Source: an uncultured Pelagibacteraceae bacterium
Lineage (GTDB): Bacteria > Pseudomonadota > Alphaproteobacteria > Pelagibacterales > Pelagibacteraceae
DNA length: 38,577 nucleotides
Reading direction: 5' to 3'
NCBI GenBank assembly: GCA_902593845.1
Contig: CACJJV010000011.1
Span: forward strand, 1-38,577
The translations under genes and the position numbers were made by a program. This document shows, piece after piece, positions 1 through 8,220 of the stretch. Below the pieces are notes generated by a model, which was given only the letters and a program-made list of their open reading frames with translations, did not search any database and had not been told where the DNA came from. Numbering within the stretch: position 1 is the stretch's first letter; every line of letters starts with the position of its first letter.

Positions 1-544
1 TAATCATTGTTCCTTTCTTCGCCGCTATATCAATTCCATAGTGAGGCCACTTTGGTTTACCATTTAAAATTCTCTGGCTACCGTAAACACCACTAATAAT
101 TCCTTTTACAGGCATGATGAATTGGTTTTTAAAAAAAGGTAAATCAGAATTGATAGCTCTAGCTTTTCCAATTCTGTTGTTTTCTTCTTTTATTCTTTTG
201 TAAACTGACTCAGGTGGCGTAACTTTACTTTCTTCTAAGCCATCTATTCTCTGAATGTTATATTTTCTTTTAAGAACTTTTTTAATTATTTTTTCACTTT
301 TTCCGTTTGTTATTTTAGTAATAGTTAAATCAAATTTTCTATCTCTATCAATACCAAAAGCAAAATAACCATCTTTAGAAACTTTCACTTCTTTTTTATC
401 TATAATTATTTTAGAAGAGGGATCAGTTATACCTATGATATAATGACCTTGTAAAAATTTTCCTTTAAACTCGATAGCATTTGAATAAGTTGAAATAAAA
501 AAGATTGTTAAAAAAAATAATCTTGGTATTATTTTGCAGTCCAT
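1..544 (-). CDS. M23 family metallopeptidase, 3' end outside window
   Basis: Partial gene; 181 codons are visible. I read it by translating the minus strand from an ATG at 544-542. Residues 1-23 are a signal peptide (basic start, long Phe/Leu/Ile core, ending Tyr-Ser-Asn-Ala). Then comes a Lys-rich region, and from about residue 145 the start of an M23 (LytM/peptidase M23) domain: a PVKG..SGVYGSQRILNG stretch and PHYGIDIAA, whose His168 and Asp172 would be the first two zinc ligands. The second HxH motif must lie past the left edge. M23 enzymes cut peptidoglycan cross-bridges, so a periplasmic cell-wall role is likely. The ATG overlaps the end of the upstream SDR gene by 16 bases, implying translational coupling as the last visible gene of a four-gene minus-strand operon. 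There is no clear Shine-Dalgarno sequence. Confidence 0.85.
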   Translation of the reverse strand, partial: MDCKIIPRLFFLTIFFISTYSNAIEFKGKFLQGHYIIGITDPSSKIIIDKKEVKVSKDGYFAFGIDRDRKFDLTITKITNGKSEKIIKKVLKRKYNIQRIDGLEESKVTPPESVYKRIKEENNRIGKARAINSDLPFFKNQFIMPVKGIISGVYGSQRILNGKPKWPHYGIDIAAKKGTMI

Positions 545-1299
545 CCGCCATCAACTAATAAAGAGGTTCCAGTAATCATTGACGCTGCATCAGATGCAAG
601 AAATACAGCTGCACTTGCTACATCTGAAAGTTCAGCAAATTTTCCCAATGGAATATTACCCAAAACCTCTTTTTTAAACTTTTTACTTTTCAAAAATTTA
701 CTTGTCATTGGAGTAACAACAAAAGTTGGGCAAACAGTATTTACCCTTATGTTATATTTAGCTAGATCAATCGACATTCCTTTGGTTAAGCCCTCTAAGC
801 CAAATTTTGTCATATTATAAACACTTCTAATAGGACCACCAACATGACCCATTTGAGAGGACATATTTACAATCGCACCGCCAATTTTTTTTCTATTTTT
901 GGAATTAATCATTTTTAAAGCACATAATTGAGCAAGATTAAAAGTTGCCATCGTGTTTATCTTAACCAAATACTCCATATTTTTTGTTTTAACTTTGGTA
1001 AAATGTTCTGGAATATTATTGCCTGCATTGTTAATTAGTATGTCTATTTTCGTCTGCTTATTAATTATTTCTTTAATTTGATTGTAATTTGTGATGTCAC
1101 ATACATATGATTTACATTTAGACTTTATTTTTTTAATCTTTTTTGAAACTTCATCTAAATCTTTTTTTGTTCTACTTATGATGATCAAATTCGCACCAGC
1201 TTCAGCAAGCGCTATAGCACATGCTCTACCAAGTCCTTTTCCAGCTCCAGTTACTACTGCAGTTTTATTCTTTAAATTGTAGTTTTTCAGATACATCAT
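529..1299 (-). CDS. SDR family NAD(P)-dependent oxidoreductase
   Basis: A 256-residue classical short-chain dehydrogenase/reductase, cytosolic. The Rossmann cofactor motif TGAGKGLG is at 17-24, NNAG at 90-93, catalytic Ser148 (NMSSQMG), Tyr161 and Lys165 (YNMTK). The C-terminal GTSLLVDGGWTAK is typical of FabG/gluconate 5-dehydrogenase-like SDRs that reduce or oxidise a keto/hydroxyl group. Substrate cannot be read from sequence. It starts at an ATG that overlaps the TerC stop (ATGA), and a second in-frame ATG follows at once, so the start is uncertain by one codon. It shares an operon with a GMC oxidoreductase, so oxidation of the same alcohol-type substrate is possible but is only inference. 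Confidence 0.9.
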   Translation of the reverse strand: MMYLKNYNLKNKTAVVTGAGKGLGRACAIALAEAGANLIIISRTKKDLDEVSKKIKKIKSKCKSYVCDITNYNQIKEIINKQTKIDILINNAGNNIPEHFTKVKTKNMEYLVKINTMATFNLAQLCALKMINSKNRKKIGGAIVNMSSQMGHVGGPIRSVYNMTKFGLEGLTKGMSIDLAKYNIRVNTVCPTFVVTPMTSKFLKSKKFKKEVLGNIPLGKFAELSDVASAAVFLASDAASMITGTSLLVDGGWTAK

Positions 1300-1889
1300 A
1301 AAAATAATATTTTAATATCAGTATAAATCAATTCAATAGCAACAATTAAAATTGCCAATAATCCTGCCCAAGCAATCCATTTATATTTTTTTATCCAATT
1401 TGATATTAATGTTGCTGCTGTTGCCATCAGTACAATTGATAAAACAAGACCAAAAATTAATAAGTAATAATGGTCCCCCGCTGCTCCTGCAACTCCTAAA
1501 ACATTATCTAAACTCATGGTAAAATCAGCTAATAAGATTGTCCAAATAGCTTTAAGGAAACTGGAATTATCTACCTTTATATCACTTTCGTGATCAGAAC
1601 CTTTAATGACATCTACATAAAGTTTGTAGACAATATAGAGAAGAAGAATACCTCCAATCAACCTTAAACCTGTAATTTGTAATAAATAAGCAGTCAATAA
1701 AGTTAAGATTATCCTTAAGACAACTGCTCCACCTATTCCCCAAAAAATAATTTTTCGTCTTTGTTCTAAAGGAAATTTTGATGCAACCATTCCAATTATG
1801 ATTGCATTATCTCCTGCTAAAACAAGATCAATTAAAATGATTTGTGTTAAAATTGTAATTTGTTCTGGAGTAATAAAATCAGAGAGCAT
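1296..1889 (-). CDS. TerC family integral membrane protein
   Basis: 197 residues with about seven hydrophobic helices. The family signatures are two Asp-Asn pairs in membrane segments: DLVLAGDNA (Asp27-Asn28) and TMSLDNV (Asp128-Asn129). TerC/YjbE/Alx-type proteins act at the inner membrane in metal (for example Mn) homeostasis or export; the exact ion here is not readable. Length is close to that of short YjbE-like members, without the CBS or CorC domains of longer relatives. The ATG overlaps the GMC stop by one base (TAATG), and the stop overlaps the following SDR start, so it is translationally coupled to both. Its relation to the flavoenzyme next door is unclear and may just reflect genome compaction. 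Confidence 0.9.
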   Translation of the reverse strand: MLSDFITPEQITILTQIILIDLVLAGDNAIIIGMVASKFPLEQRRKIIFWGIGGAVVLRIILTLLTAYLLQITGLRLIGGILLLYIVYKLYVDVIKGSDHESDIKVDNSSFLKAIWTILLADFTMSLDNVLGVAGAAGDHYYLLIFGLVLSIVLMATAATLISNWIKKYKWIAWAGLLAILIVAIELIYTDIKILFL

Positions 1890-3484
1890 TAACTTCTAAG
1901 TATCATATCAGCACCTTTTTCGGCAATCATTATTGTAGGTGCATTAGTATTACCCGAAGTTATATTAGGCATTATTGATGCATCAATTACTCTTAAATTA
2001 TTTAAACCCTTTACTTTAAGAGTCTCATCAACTACCGCCATATCATCTTGTCCCATTTTACATGTGCCAACTGGATGGAAAATAGTTTGTGCATAATTTG
2101 ATCCAGCTTTTACAAGTTCTTCATCATCATTAATATCAATACCAGGTCTATATTCTTCTGGTTTATATTTTTTAAAAGTTTCAGACTCCATTACTATTTT
2201 CCTTGTAAGTCTTAGACCTTTTGCAGCAACCATACGATCATGGTCAGTTGAAAGATAGTTGAGTTTTACCTTTGCATAAATTCTTGAGTCTTTATTAATA
2301 ATATTTACGTGACCTCTACTTGTTGGTCTTATATTTGATACAGTAGGTGTGAATGCATGAAAGTCATGGTTTTTTGTAGCACCTAAAGTGTCCATACTCA
2401 TTGGTTGCACGTGCCATTGAAGATCTGGCAATTCTAAAGAAGGATCACTCTTTGCAAACATACACATTTGACTAGCGCCCATTGTCATTGGTCCACTCCT
2501 ATTAAAAACATATTCTAGACCAATCATTAATTTACCAAATAAACTATTAACTTTTTTATTTAATGATTTAAGTCCATTAACTTTGTAAATTGGTCTGAAC
2601 ATTAAATGATCTTGTAAATTTTCTCCTACTCCCTTTAGTTCATGCACCATAGTTACACCAAGGTCTTTTAATTTTTCTGAATTTCCTATCCCTGAAGTTT
2701 GTAAAATCTGAGGTGATCCAATTGACCCAGATGAGAGTATTATTTCTTTGTTAGCTGCAACCTTTTTCAGAGCATTTTCTTGCCAGTACTCAATATTTTT
2801 AGCAGTTTTATTTTCGAAATTTATTTTTTTTACATGAGCATGAGTAATAATCTTTAAATTTTTTCTATTTTTAATTGGGTTTAAATATCCAACTGCAGTA
2901 CTACACCTAAATCCATCTTTCTCAGTTACTTGAAAGTATCCACACCCATGATTATCACCAGTATTAAAATCTTTCGTTTTTGGAATACCAAATTCTTCTG
3001 CTGCATTTTGAAATTCATTTAACAGCGGTAATTGAATTCTTTGATCTGAAACAGACAAAGGCCCTCCAACACCATGGTAATCATCTTTACCACGTTCTTG
3101 ATCTTCAGCTTTGATAAAGTAAGGCAGAACATCATCCCAGCCCCAACCAGTATTACCCAGTTGACGCCAAATATCATAATCTCTACTTTGACCTCTTATA
3201 TATAGCAAACCATTAATAGCTGAGCTTCCTCCTAAAGTTTTCCCTCTAGGATAACGAATTGATCGATTATTCATTGTTTCATCAGGTTCAGTTTTGTAAC
3301 ACCAATCAACTGAAGGATTATGCATAGTTTTAAAATAACCAACTGGTATGTGTATCCAAGGATAATTATCTTTACCGCCAGCCTCAATTAAGAGAACTTT
3401 ATTTTTTGGATTTTCAGATAATCTATTAGCCAAAACACATCCAGCAGATCCAGCTCCTAAAATTATAAAATCAAAGTTTTCCAT
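1889..3484 (-). CDS. GMC family FAD-dependent oxidoreductase (choline/alcohol dehydrogenase type)
   Basis: 531 residues, the usual GMC length. The dinucleotide-binding motif GAGSAG (10-15) is at the N-terminus, the GMC signature PRGKTLGGSSAINGLLYIRG follows, and the C-terminal active site has FHPVGTCKMG (His470) and SGNTNAPT (Asn512/Asn514), the His/Asn pair that acts on the substrate hydroxyl. These flavoenzymes oxidise alcohols such as choline or polyethylene-glycol-type or aliphatic alcohols to aldehydes. In a marine SAR11-like cell a choline or related osmolyte role is possible, but no betaine aldehyde dehydrogenase lies beside it. No signal peptide, so cytosolic. It is the first gene of a minus-strand operon and is divergent from a TRAP binding-protein gene across 133 bases. 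Confidence 0.92.
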   Translation of the reverse strand: MENFDFIILGAGSAGCVLANRLSENPKNKVLLIEAGGKDNYPWIHIPVGYFKTMHNPSVDWCYKTEPDETMNNRSIRYPRGKTLGGSSAINGLLYIRGQSRDYDIWRQLGNTGWGWDDVLPYFIKAEDQERGKDDYHGVGGPLSVSDQRIQLPLLNEFQNAAEEFGIPKTKDFNTGDNHGCGYFQVTEKDGFRCSTAVGYLNPIKNRKNLKIITHAHVKKINFENKTAKNIEYWQENALKKVAANKEIILSSGSIGSPQILQTSGIGNSEKLKDLGVTMVHELKGVGENLQDHLMFRPIYKVNGLKSLNKKVNSLFGKLMIGLEYVFNRSGPMTMGASQMCMFAKSDPSLELPDLQWHVQPMSMDTLGATKNHDFHAFTPTVSNIRPTSRGHVNIINKDSRIYAKVKLNYLSTDHDRMVAAKGLRLTRKIVMESETFKKYKPEEYRPGIDINDDEELVKAGSNYAQTIFHPVGTCKMGQDDMAVVDETLKVKGLNNLRVIDASIMPNITSGNTNAPTIMIAEKGADMILRS

Positions 3485-3588
3485 CTATAGTTGAAATGTT
3501 ATTTTTATAAATCTCATTTGTTCATCTTTACACTCATATTAATCAATTGTCACTTGTACGACCTTTGTTTTTCTGATTGTATGTTGTC

Positions 3589-3600
3589 GTTAAATTTAAC
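3589..3600. promoter_or_regulatory. 12-base perfect palindrome upstream of the TRAP binding-protein gene
   Basis: GTTAAATTTAAC reads the same on both strands. It lies 4 bases before the AAGAGG Shine-Dalgarno (3605-3610) of the TakP-like gene, in the 133-base divergent spacer shared with the GMC gene. A TTGTAC at 3554-3559 could be a -35 element with a poor TTGTAT -10 about 17 bases on, which would place the palindrome near the transcription start. It could be an operator for a local regulator; no regulator gene is in the window. Palindromes of this length occur by chance in AT-rich DNA, so confidence is low. Confidence 0.25.
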
Positions 3601-3617
3601 TAACAAGAGGAAATATA

Positions 3618-4712
3618 ATGAAAAAAATCATTTCAATGTTGTTTGCAACTGTTTTGGTACTTGGATTTGTATCTAGTGCTAATGCTGCAAAAACACTAAA
3701 ATGTCAGACAGTTCTTAACACTAAAGCTGATGAAGTTAAAATGTTAAAGGACTTTACTGATACAGTAACAGAACTTACATCTGGTTCGTTAAAATTTGAA
3801 ATTTTACCAGCAGGTGCAGTTGTGGGAGTTAAAGAAACTCTTGATGCTGTTGATAAAGGATTGATTGATTGTGGTTTCGCATGGACACACTATTGGTCAG
3901 GTGATCACCCTGCTGCTATGTTATTTGGTTCGCCAGTTGCTGGTGGTGGAGTTGGTATCGACAACTTAGCGTTTCTATCATGGTTTCAATATGGTGGTGG
4001 TAAAGAATTATACGATCAGCTTTGGAAAGAAATGGGAAGAGATATCAAAGGATTTATGCTTCAACCAGTTGGTCCAGAAGCTTTAGGTTGGTTTCCAAAA
4101 CCAATTAAAGATATGGCTGACTTTAGAAAATATAAGTTCAGAACTCCTCCAGGAATTCCAGGACAAACATACAAAGACATTGGTATAGCATCTGTTGCAA
4201 TGGGTGGTGGAGATATTCTACCAGCTCTTGAGGCAGGAACTATTGATGCTGCTGAGTGGTGTTGTCCTAAACCAGACTTAACATTTGGTTTCCAAAAAGT
4301 ATTAAAGCACTATTACCTACAAGGTTTACACCAAGTAGTAGTAAATGCTGACTTTTACATTACTGGAAAAACTTATAATGCTATGAGTGCTCATGAGAAA
4401 AAGTCTCTTGAAGTTGCAGCTAATGCTTCATTAGCTAAATCTTTAAGTTACAGAATCTATGAAAATGGAAAAGCATTACAAGAACTTACTACTAAACATG
4501 GGGTAAAATTAGAAGACACTCCATCAGACTACTTTACAGAGTACATGGCAGCTGCAAAAGCTACATTGAATAAAAACGCAGAGAAGAACAAATTCTTCAA
4601 TGAAGTTTATACTTCAATGAAAAACTTTGCTGATGTTGCTGTTCCTTTCTGGAGCGGTGCTCAAATGTCTAATGCGAAGCTAGGAATGGCTCACGCTGCA
4701 ACATTAAAGTAA
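3618..4712 (+). CDS. TRAP transporter substrate-binding protein, TakP-like
   Basis: 364 residues with a signal peptide (cleavage likely after ANA, residue 23); periplasmic. This is the solute receptor of a tripartite ATP-independent periplasmic (TRAP) transporter. The layout (LPAGAVVGVKETLDAVDKG, Arg175 in KFRTPPG, GGGDILPALEAGTIDAAEW) matches the DctP branch with the Rhodobacter alpha-keto-acid binder TakP, which is also about 365 residues. Arg175 is expected to hold the substrate carboxylate; Glu213-Trp214 correspond to the TakP pocket. Substrate is therefore probably an organic acid, perhaps a 2-oxo acid. Oddities are Cys29, Cys85 and an adjacent Cys215-Cys216 pair right at the pocket. The start is well supported by AAGAGG seven bases upstream. 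A strong terminator-like hairpin follows before DctQ. Confidence 0.93.
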   Translation: MKKIISMLFATVLVLGFVSSANAAKTLKCQTVLNTKADEVKMLKDFTDTVTELTSGSLKFEILPAGAVVGVKETLDAVDKGLIDCGFAWTHYWSGDHPAAMLFGSPVAGGGVGIDNLAFLSWFQYGGGKELYDQLWKEMGRDIKGFMLQPVGPEALGWFPKPIKDMADFRKYKFRTPPGIPGQTYKDIGIASVAMGGGDILPALEAGTIDAAEWCCPKPDLTFGFQKVLKHYYLQGLHQVVVNADFYITGKTYNAMSAHEKKSLEVAANASLAKSLSYRIYENGKALQELTTKHGVKLEDTPSDYFTEYMAAAKATLNKNAEKNKFFNEVYTSMKNFADVAVPFWSGAQMSNAKLGMAHAATLK

Positions 4713-4735
4713 TCAGTAATTAATCTTGATTTTTT

Positions 4736-4770
4736 AGAGCGGACTTTTACAGTCCGCTCTAATTTTTTTA
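4736..4770 (+). terminator. Hairpin with T-tract between TRAP binding protein and DctQ
   Basis: Perfect 10-bp stem AGAGCGGACT (4736-4745) and AGTCCGCTCT (4751-4760) with a TTTAC loop, followed by AATTTTTTTA. This has the form of an intrinsic terminator, and it lies inside the operon, 11 bases before the DctQ start codon. Partial termination or 3'-end protection here would make binding-protein mRNA more abundant than dctQM mRNA. Confidence 0.9.
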
Positions 4771-4781
4771 ACTAGAATTTT

Positions 4782-5399
4782 ATGTCAGAAGAACCTGGTA
4801 AACTAGATATCTCAGATGAAATGATTGCCGAAAGGCGAGGTGGATCAGGAAAAATGCCAACTGATATGCCATCATGGATGGCAAAATCTATTATTAATAT
4901 TGATAAATTTAGTAAGTGGATTGGTAATATTGTTTGTTGGATATTGATGCCACTAATATTTGCAATGACTTATGAAGTTCTTGCAAGAAAACTATTTTTA
5001 GCACCCACAATTTGGGCTTATGACATTAGCCGTTTCCTTTACGGAGCGTTGTTTATGTTAGGAGCTGGTTACGCGCTTTCTCGAGGTGTACACATCAGAG
5101 CAGATTTTTTATATAGAAATTTCAAAACAAAAACTCAAGGTTTGATAGATTTTTGGCTATATCTATTATTTTATTTTCCTGGTCTTTTGGTTTTTCTTTA
5201 TATGACAATTGGGTTTGTAGAAGAGTCTATTAGAAGAGGTGAAAGAGGTATGGATACCACATGGATGCCTTTCATGTGGCCTATAAAAACTTGTTTATTA
5301 GTCGGAATTATTTTTTTACTTATTCAAGGTTTCTCAGAATTACTTAAAAGTTACTGGGCAGCTAAAAAAGGTGAGTGGCCAGGAGAGGATAAAAAATAA
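4782..5399 (+). CDS. TRAP transporter small permease DctQ
   Basis: 205 residues with a hydrophilic N-terminal extension of about 35 residues, then four hydrophobic helices; Trp/Pro-rich loop TTWMPFMWPIK between helices 3 and 4. This is the small membrane subunit (DctQ) that links the periplasmic receptor to the DctM symporter in the inner membrane. The internal YALSRGVHIRADFLY region is the usual DctQ pattern (R.G.HI..D). Its stop codon overlaps the dctM start (TAATG), so the two are translationally coupled, in keeping with a 1:1 complex. It lies downstream of the hairpin, so its transcription probably depends on read-through. Confidence 0.92.
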   Translation: MSEEPGKLDISDEMIAERRGGSGKMPTDMPSWMAKSIINIDKFSKWIGNIVCWILMPLIFAMTYEVLARKLFLAPTIWAYDISRFLYGALFMLGAGYALSRGVHIRADFLYRNFKTKTQGLIDFWLYLLFYFPGLLVFLYMTIGFVEESIRRGERGMDTTWMPFMWPIKTCLLVGIIFLLIQGFSELLKSYWAAKKGEWPGEDKK

Positions 5400-6733
5400 T
5401 GATAGCTGAGTTAATTGATCCAGCAATTTTAGGTTTTATTCTCGTTGGTGTAATGCTTTTTGCAATTTTTGTAGGATTTCCGATTTCATTTACTCTGATA
5501 TTTTTAGGATTTGTTTTTGGATACCTTGGTTTTGGAAAATTAGTTTTTTATTTGATGACACTTCAATTTTCCATGGTAATGACTGAGCAAACTCTTGCCG
5601 CCGTGCCACTCTTTGTGTTTATGGGGATAATGATGGAACAAGCTGGATTAATGGAAAGATTATTTTCAGCTTTTCAATTAATGTTAGCAAAAGTTAAGGG
5701 TTCGCTATATTACGCAGTTTTGTTTGTCTCAGTAATTTTTGCTGCAGCCACAGGTATTGTAGGTGCATCAGTAACTATTCTTGGCATCATGGCTGCTAAA
5801 TCAATGAATAGATCAGGTTATGACGTTAAGCTAGCAGCAGGTACGATCACTGCAGGTGGAACTCTGGGTATTTTAATTCCTCCAAGCATTATGCTTGTTG
5901 TCATGGGTCCTATAATGGAAATCCCAGTTATAGATTTATTTGCTGCTGCAATCTTACCAGGAATACTTCTTGCAAGTTTATATGCAGCTTACACAACAAT
6001 AAGATGTATGATTAATCCCAAGTTAGGACCGGTATTACCCGATGATATGAGAGCTGCCAGTATGAAAGAAGTTTGGGTCGAGTTTTTCCTTGGCTTGGTT
6101 CCTCCTGCGGCCTTAGTTTTTGCAGCTTTGGGAAGTATATTATTTGGATTTGCAACTCCAACAGAGGCAGCAGGCTGTGGAGCTATGGGAGCATTACTTC
6201 TTTCTCTAGCTTATAAAAAATTATCACTGTCTAAATTACAAGAAGCTTTGGTAAAAACTTTAGAAATAACAGCTTTAATTATGGTTTTAGTTGCAGCTTC
6301 AAATTTCTTTGGTGCAGTTTTTGCAAGACTAGGAACACCAACTTTGCTAACTGAATTTTTATTAGGACTAGAAATGAACAAGTATTTAATTCTAGCAATG
6401 ATAATGGTTATGATCTTTTTATTAGGCTGGCCATTAGAATGGGTTCCTATTGTAATGATAATAGTCCCAATTATCTTACCTTTGGTGGAAGCATTAGGAT
6501 TTAATTTAACTTGGTTTGCAATATTGGTTGCAGTGAATCTACAAACCGCCTGGCTATCTCCACCAGTAGCTTTATCAGCGTATTTTTTAAAAGGAGTTGT
6601 TCCAGAATGGGATCTTAAAGACATCTATTATGGAATGATGCAATTTATGGTCTTACAAGTCATTGGTCTAGTATTAATTATAATATTTCCTAAAATTGCT
6701 CTTTGGTTACCAACTCTCTTATATGGACAGTAG
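5399..6733 (+). CDS. TRAP transporter large permease DctM
   Basis: 444 residues, almost all hydrophobic, about 12 membrane helices. This is the DctM channel-forming subunit of the TRAP transporter, an ion-transporter superfamily member that takes up the organic acid with sodium. Visible family patterns are AAATGIVGASVTILGIMA, TAGGTLGILIPPSIMLVVMG and FATPTEAAGCGAMGALLL, and a second half repeat with PLEWVPIVMIIVPIILP. Length fits the family, and the large DctM partners TakP-like receptors. Start by TAATG overlap with dctQ. The next gene, an NCS1 permease, begins 25 bases after its stop and is likely in the same transcript. Confidence 0.94.
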   Translation: MIAELIDPAILGFILVGVMLFAIFVGFPISFTLIFLGFVFGYLGFGKLVFYLMTLQFSMVMTEQTLAAVPLFVFMGIMMEQAGLMERLFSAFQLMLAKVKGSLYYAVLFVSVIFAAATGIVGASVTILGIMAAKSMNRSGYDVKLAAGTITAGGTLGILIPPSIMLVVMGPIMEIPVIDLFAAAILPGILLASLYAAYTTIRCMINPKLGPVLPDDMRAASMKEVWVEFFLGLVPPAALVFAALGSILFGFATPTEAAGCGAMGALLLSLAYKKLSLSKLQEALVKTLEITALIMVLVAASNFFGAVFARLGTPTLLTEFLLGLEMNKYLILAMIMVMIFLLGWPLEWVPIVMIIVPIILPLVEALGFNLTWFAILVAVNLQTAWLSPPVALSAYFLKGVVPEWDLKDIYYGMMQFMVLQVIGLVLIIIFPKIALWLPTLLYGQ

Positions 6734-6758
6734 AAACTTTAAGTTTTATATTGACTAA

Positions 6759-8216
6759 GTGAGTCCTCAAAATTTAAAAAAAAATCTTACTAATTGGGAT
6801 TTAGTTTCAGTTAATCCCAATGATAAAAATTGGGATTGGAAAGTCTTATTTTGTTTTTGGGGAGTAAATATTCAGAGTGTTATAGGTTTTTCATTAATCA
6901 CCTCTTTATATGTAATCTATAATCTTAATACTTTTGTTGTATTTTTTGGAACAATATTTGGAACTCTTCTAGTCTATCTATTTTCAAACTTAATTGGAAA
7001 ACCTTCTCAAAAATATGGACTACCCTTTGTTGTTTTATTACGACCCTCGTTAGGTATTATTGGAGCAAAATACTTTGGTTTACTGAGATTTTTGGTTGGT
7101 ATTTTTCTGTTTGGTATTCAAACGTATTTTTTATCAAAAGCATTTAGTTATTTGATCAGAATAGCAATTTTTTCTATAGAACCTGCAATACTTGATCAAC
7201 AAATATTACTTTTATTCTTTTTGGGAATGAACTTAATTGATTGGATTGCAATTATCATAGCAATAATTTTCCAAGGATTTTTATTTAGTGTTGGAATGAA
7301 CATGAATAAAAAGATTATTATTTTTTCAGCAATTACAGTTTATCTTGGAATTTTATTGTTTTTTTTATCTGTATTACTCAGTGATGTTAAATTTACCTCA
7401 AATGCATTTTTAAATTTATTAAATACAGAAAATTTTATGAATAAGAATAATTTTGTGCCATTAATAACAGTTACAAGCACGGTATTTGCATATTTTTCAA
7501 TTATAATTTTAAGTTTTGGGGATTTTTCAAGGTATGTAAAAAGTGAGAGCCAGCTCAAAAAAGGAAATCTAACTTTAATATTAAATTTGATAATTTTTTC
7601 CTTTGCTGCTTTATTTATAGTTTCAGGAATGGATGCCTTTTTAAAACAAGATCCAGAAAATCTTTCTAGAATATTGACGAATCCTACAGATATTCTTGGA
7701 AAGATCGATAATTTATTTCTAATTGTTTTAGCTTTAATTTTTATAATTATTGCCTCTGCTTCAACAAATTTAATAGCAAACTTTATTCCATCTCAATATA
7801 CTTTAATTAATTTTTTACCTTTTTCTTTAACTGTTAAAAGTGCTGGTTTTATAATCACTATCATAGGCTTTATTATAGGAGTATTTTGGTTAACTTTCTT
7901 AAGTCAAGTTGGTGCTTTATCTTTTATTGATACCTTTGGAGCTTTTTTTGGACCTCTTTTTGGAATAATGATTTTTGATTTTTATTATATTCAAAAGGGT
8001 AAATTAAATAATAAAGATATTTATTCTTTGGAGAACAATGGAATTTATTATTACAGTAGTGGATGGCATATAAAAGCAGTTTACTCTGTGATTTTGGGTT
8101 TTATTTTTTCAGCTTCAACTATTTGGAATACTAATTTAATGTTCCTTCAATCATTTTCTTGGATTATAGGAGCTTTTGTAGCAGCTTTTACTTATTATTT
8201 ATTAACACGAAAATAA
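6759..8216 (+). CDS. NCS1 family nucleobase/hydantoin-type cation symporter
   Basis: 485 residues, about 12 membrane helices; inner membrane. The family clues are WGVNIQS in helix 1 (34-40), the GDFSRYV motif (254-260, typical of cytosine/purine/uracil/hydantoin permeases) and an ANFIPSQYTLINFLPF region late in the protein. NCS1 proteins import nucleobases, hydantoins, allantoin or vitamins such as thiamine or pyridoxine, with Na+ or H+. Which one cannot be told from the sequence. The start is a GTG; a TAA stop directly precedes it in frame, so no longer form is possible. It sits 25 bases after dctM and 4 bases before an SDR gene, suggesting one operon that moves two different substrates or one substrate family. 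Confidence 0.87.
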   Translation: MSPQNLKKNLTNWDLVSVNPNDKNWDWKVLFCFWGVNIQSVIGFSLITSLYVIYNLNTFVVFFGTIFGTLLVYLFSNLIGKPSQKYGLPFVVLLRPSLGIIGAKYFGLLRFLVGIFLFGIQTYFLSKAFSYLIRIAIFSIEPAILDQQILLLFFLGMNLIDWIAIIIAIIFQGFLFSVGMNMNKKIIIFSAITVYLGILLFFLSVLLSDVKFTSNAFLNLLNTENFMNKNNFVPLITVTSTVFAYFSIIILSFGDFSRYVKSESQLKKGNLTLILNLIIFSFAALFIVSGMDAFLKQDPENLSRILTNPTDILGKIDNLFLIVLALIFIIIASASTNLIANFIPSQYTLINFLPFSLTVKSAGFIITIIGFIIGVFWLTFLSQVGALSFIDTFGAFFGPLFGIMIFDFYYIQKGKLNNKDIYSLENNGIYYYSSGWHIKAVYSVILGFIFSASTIWNTNLMFLQSFSWIIGAFVAAFTYYLLTRK

Positions 8217-8220
8217 AAAA

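Noticed and set aside
6211..6624. 137-codon open frame on the minus strand inside dctM
   Set aside because: Fully antisense to a clear DctM sequence, with a composition typical of a reverse shadow and no recognisable domain.
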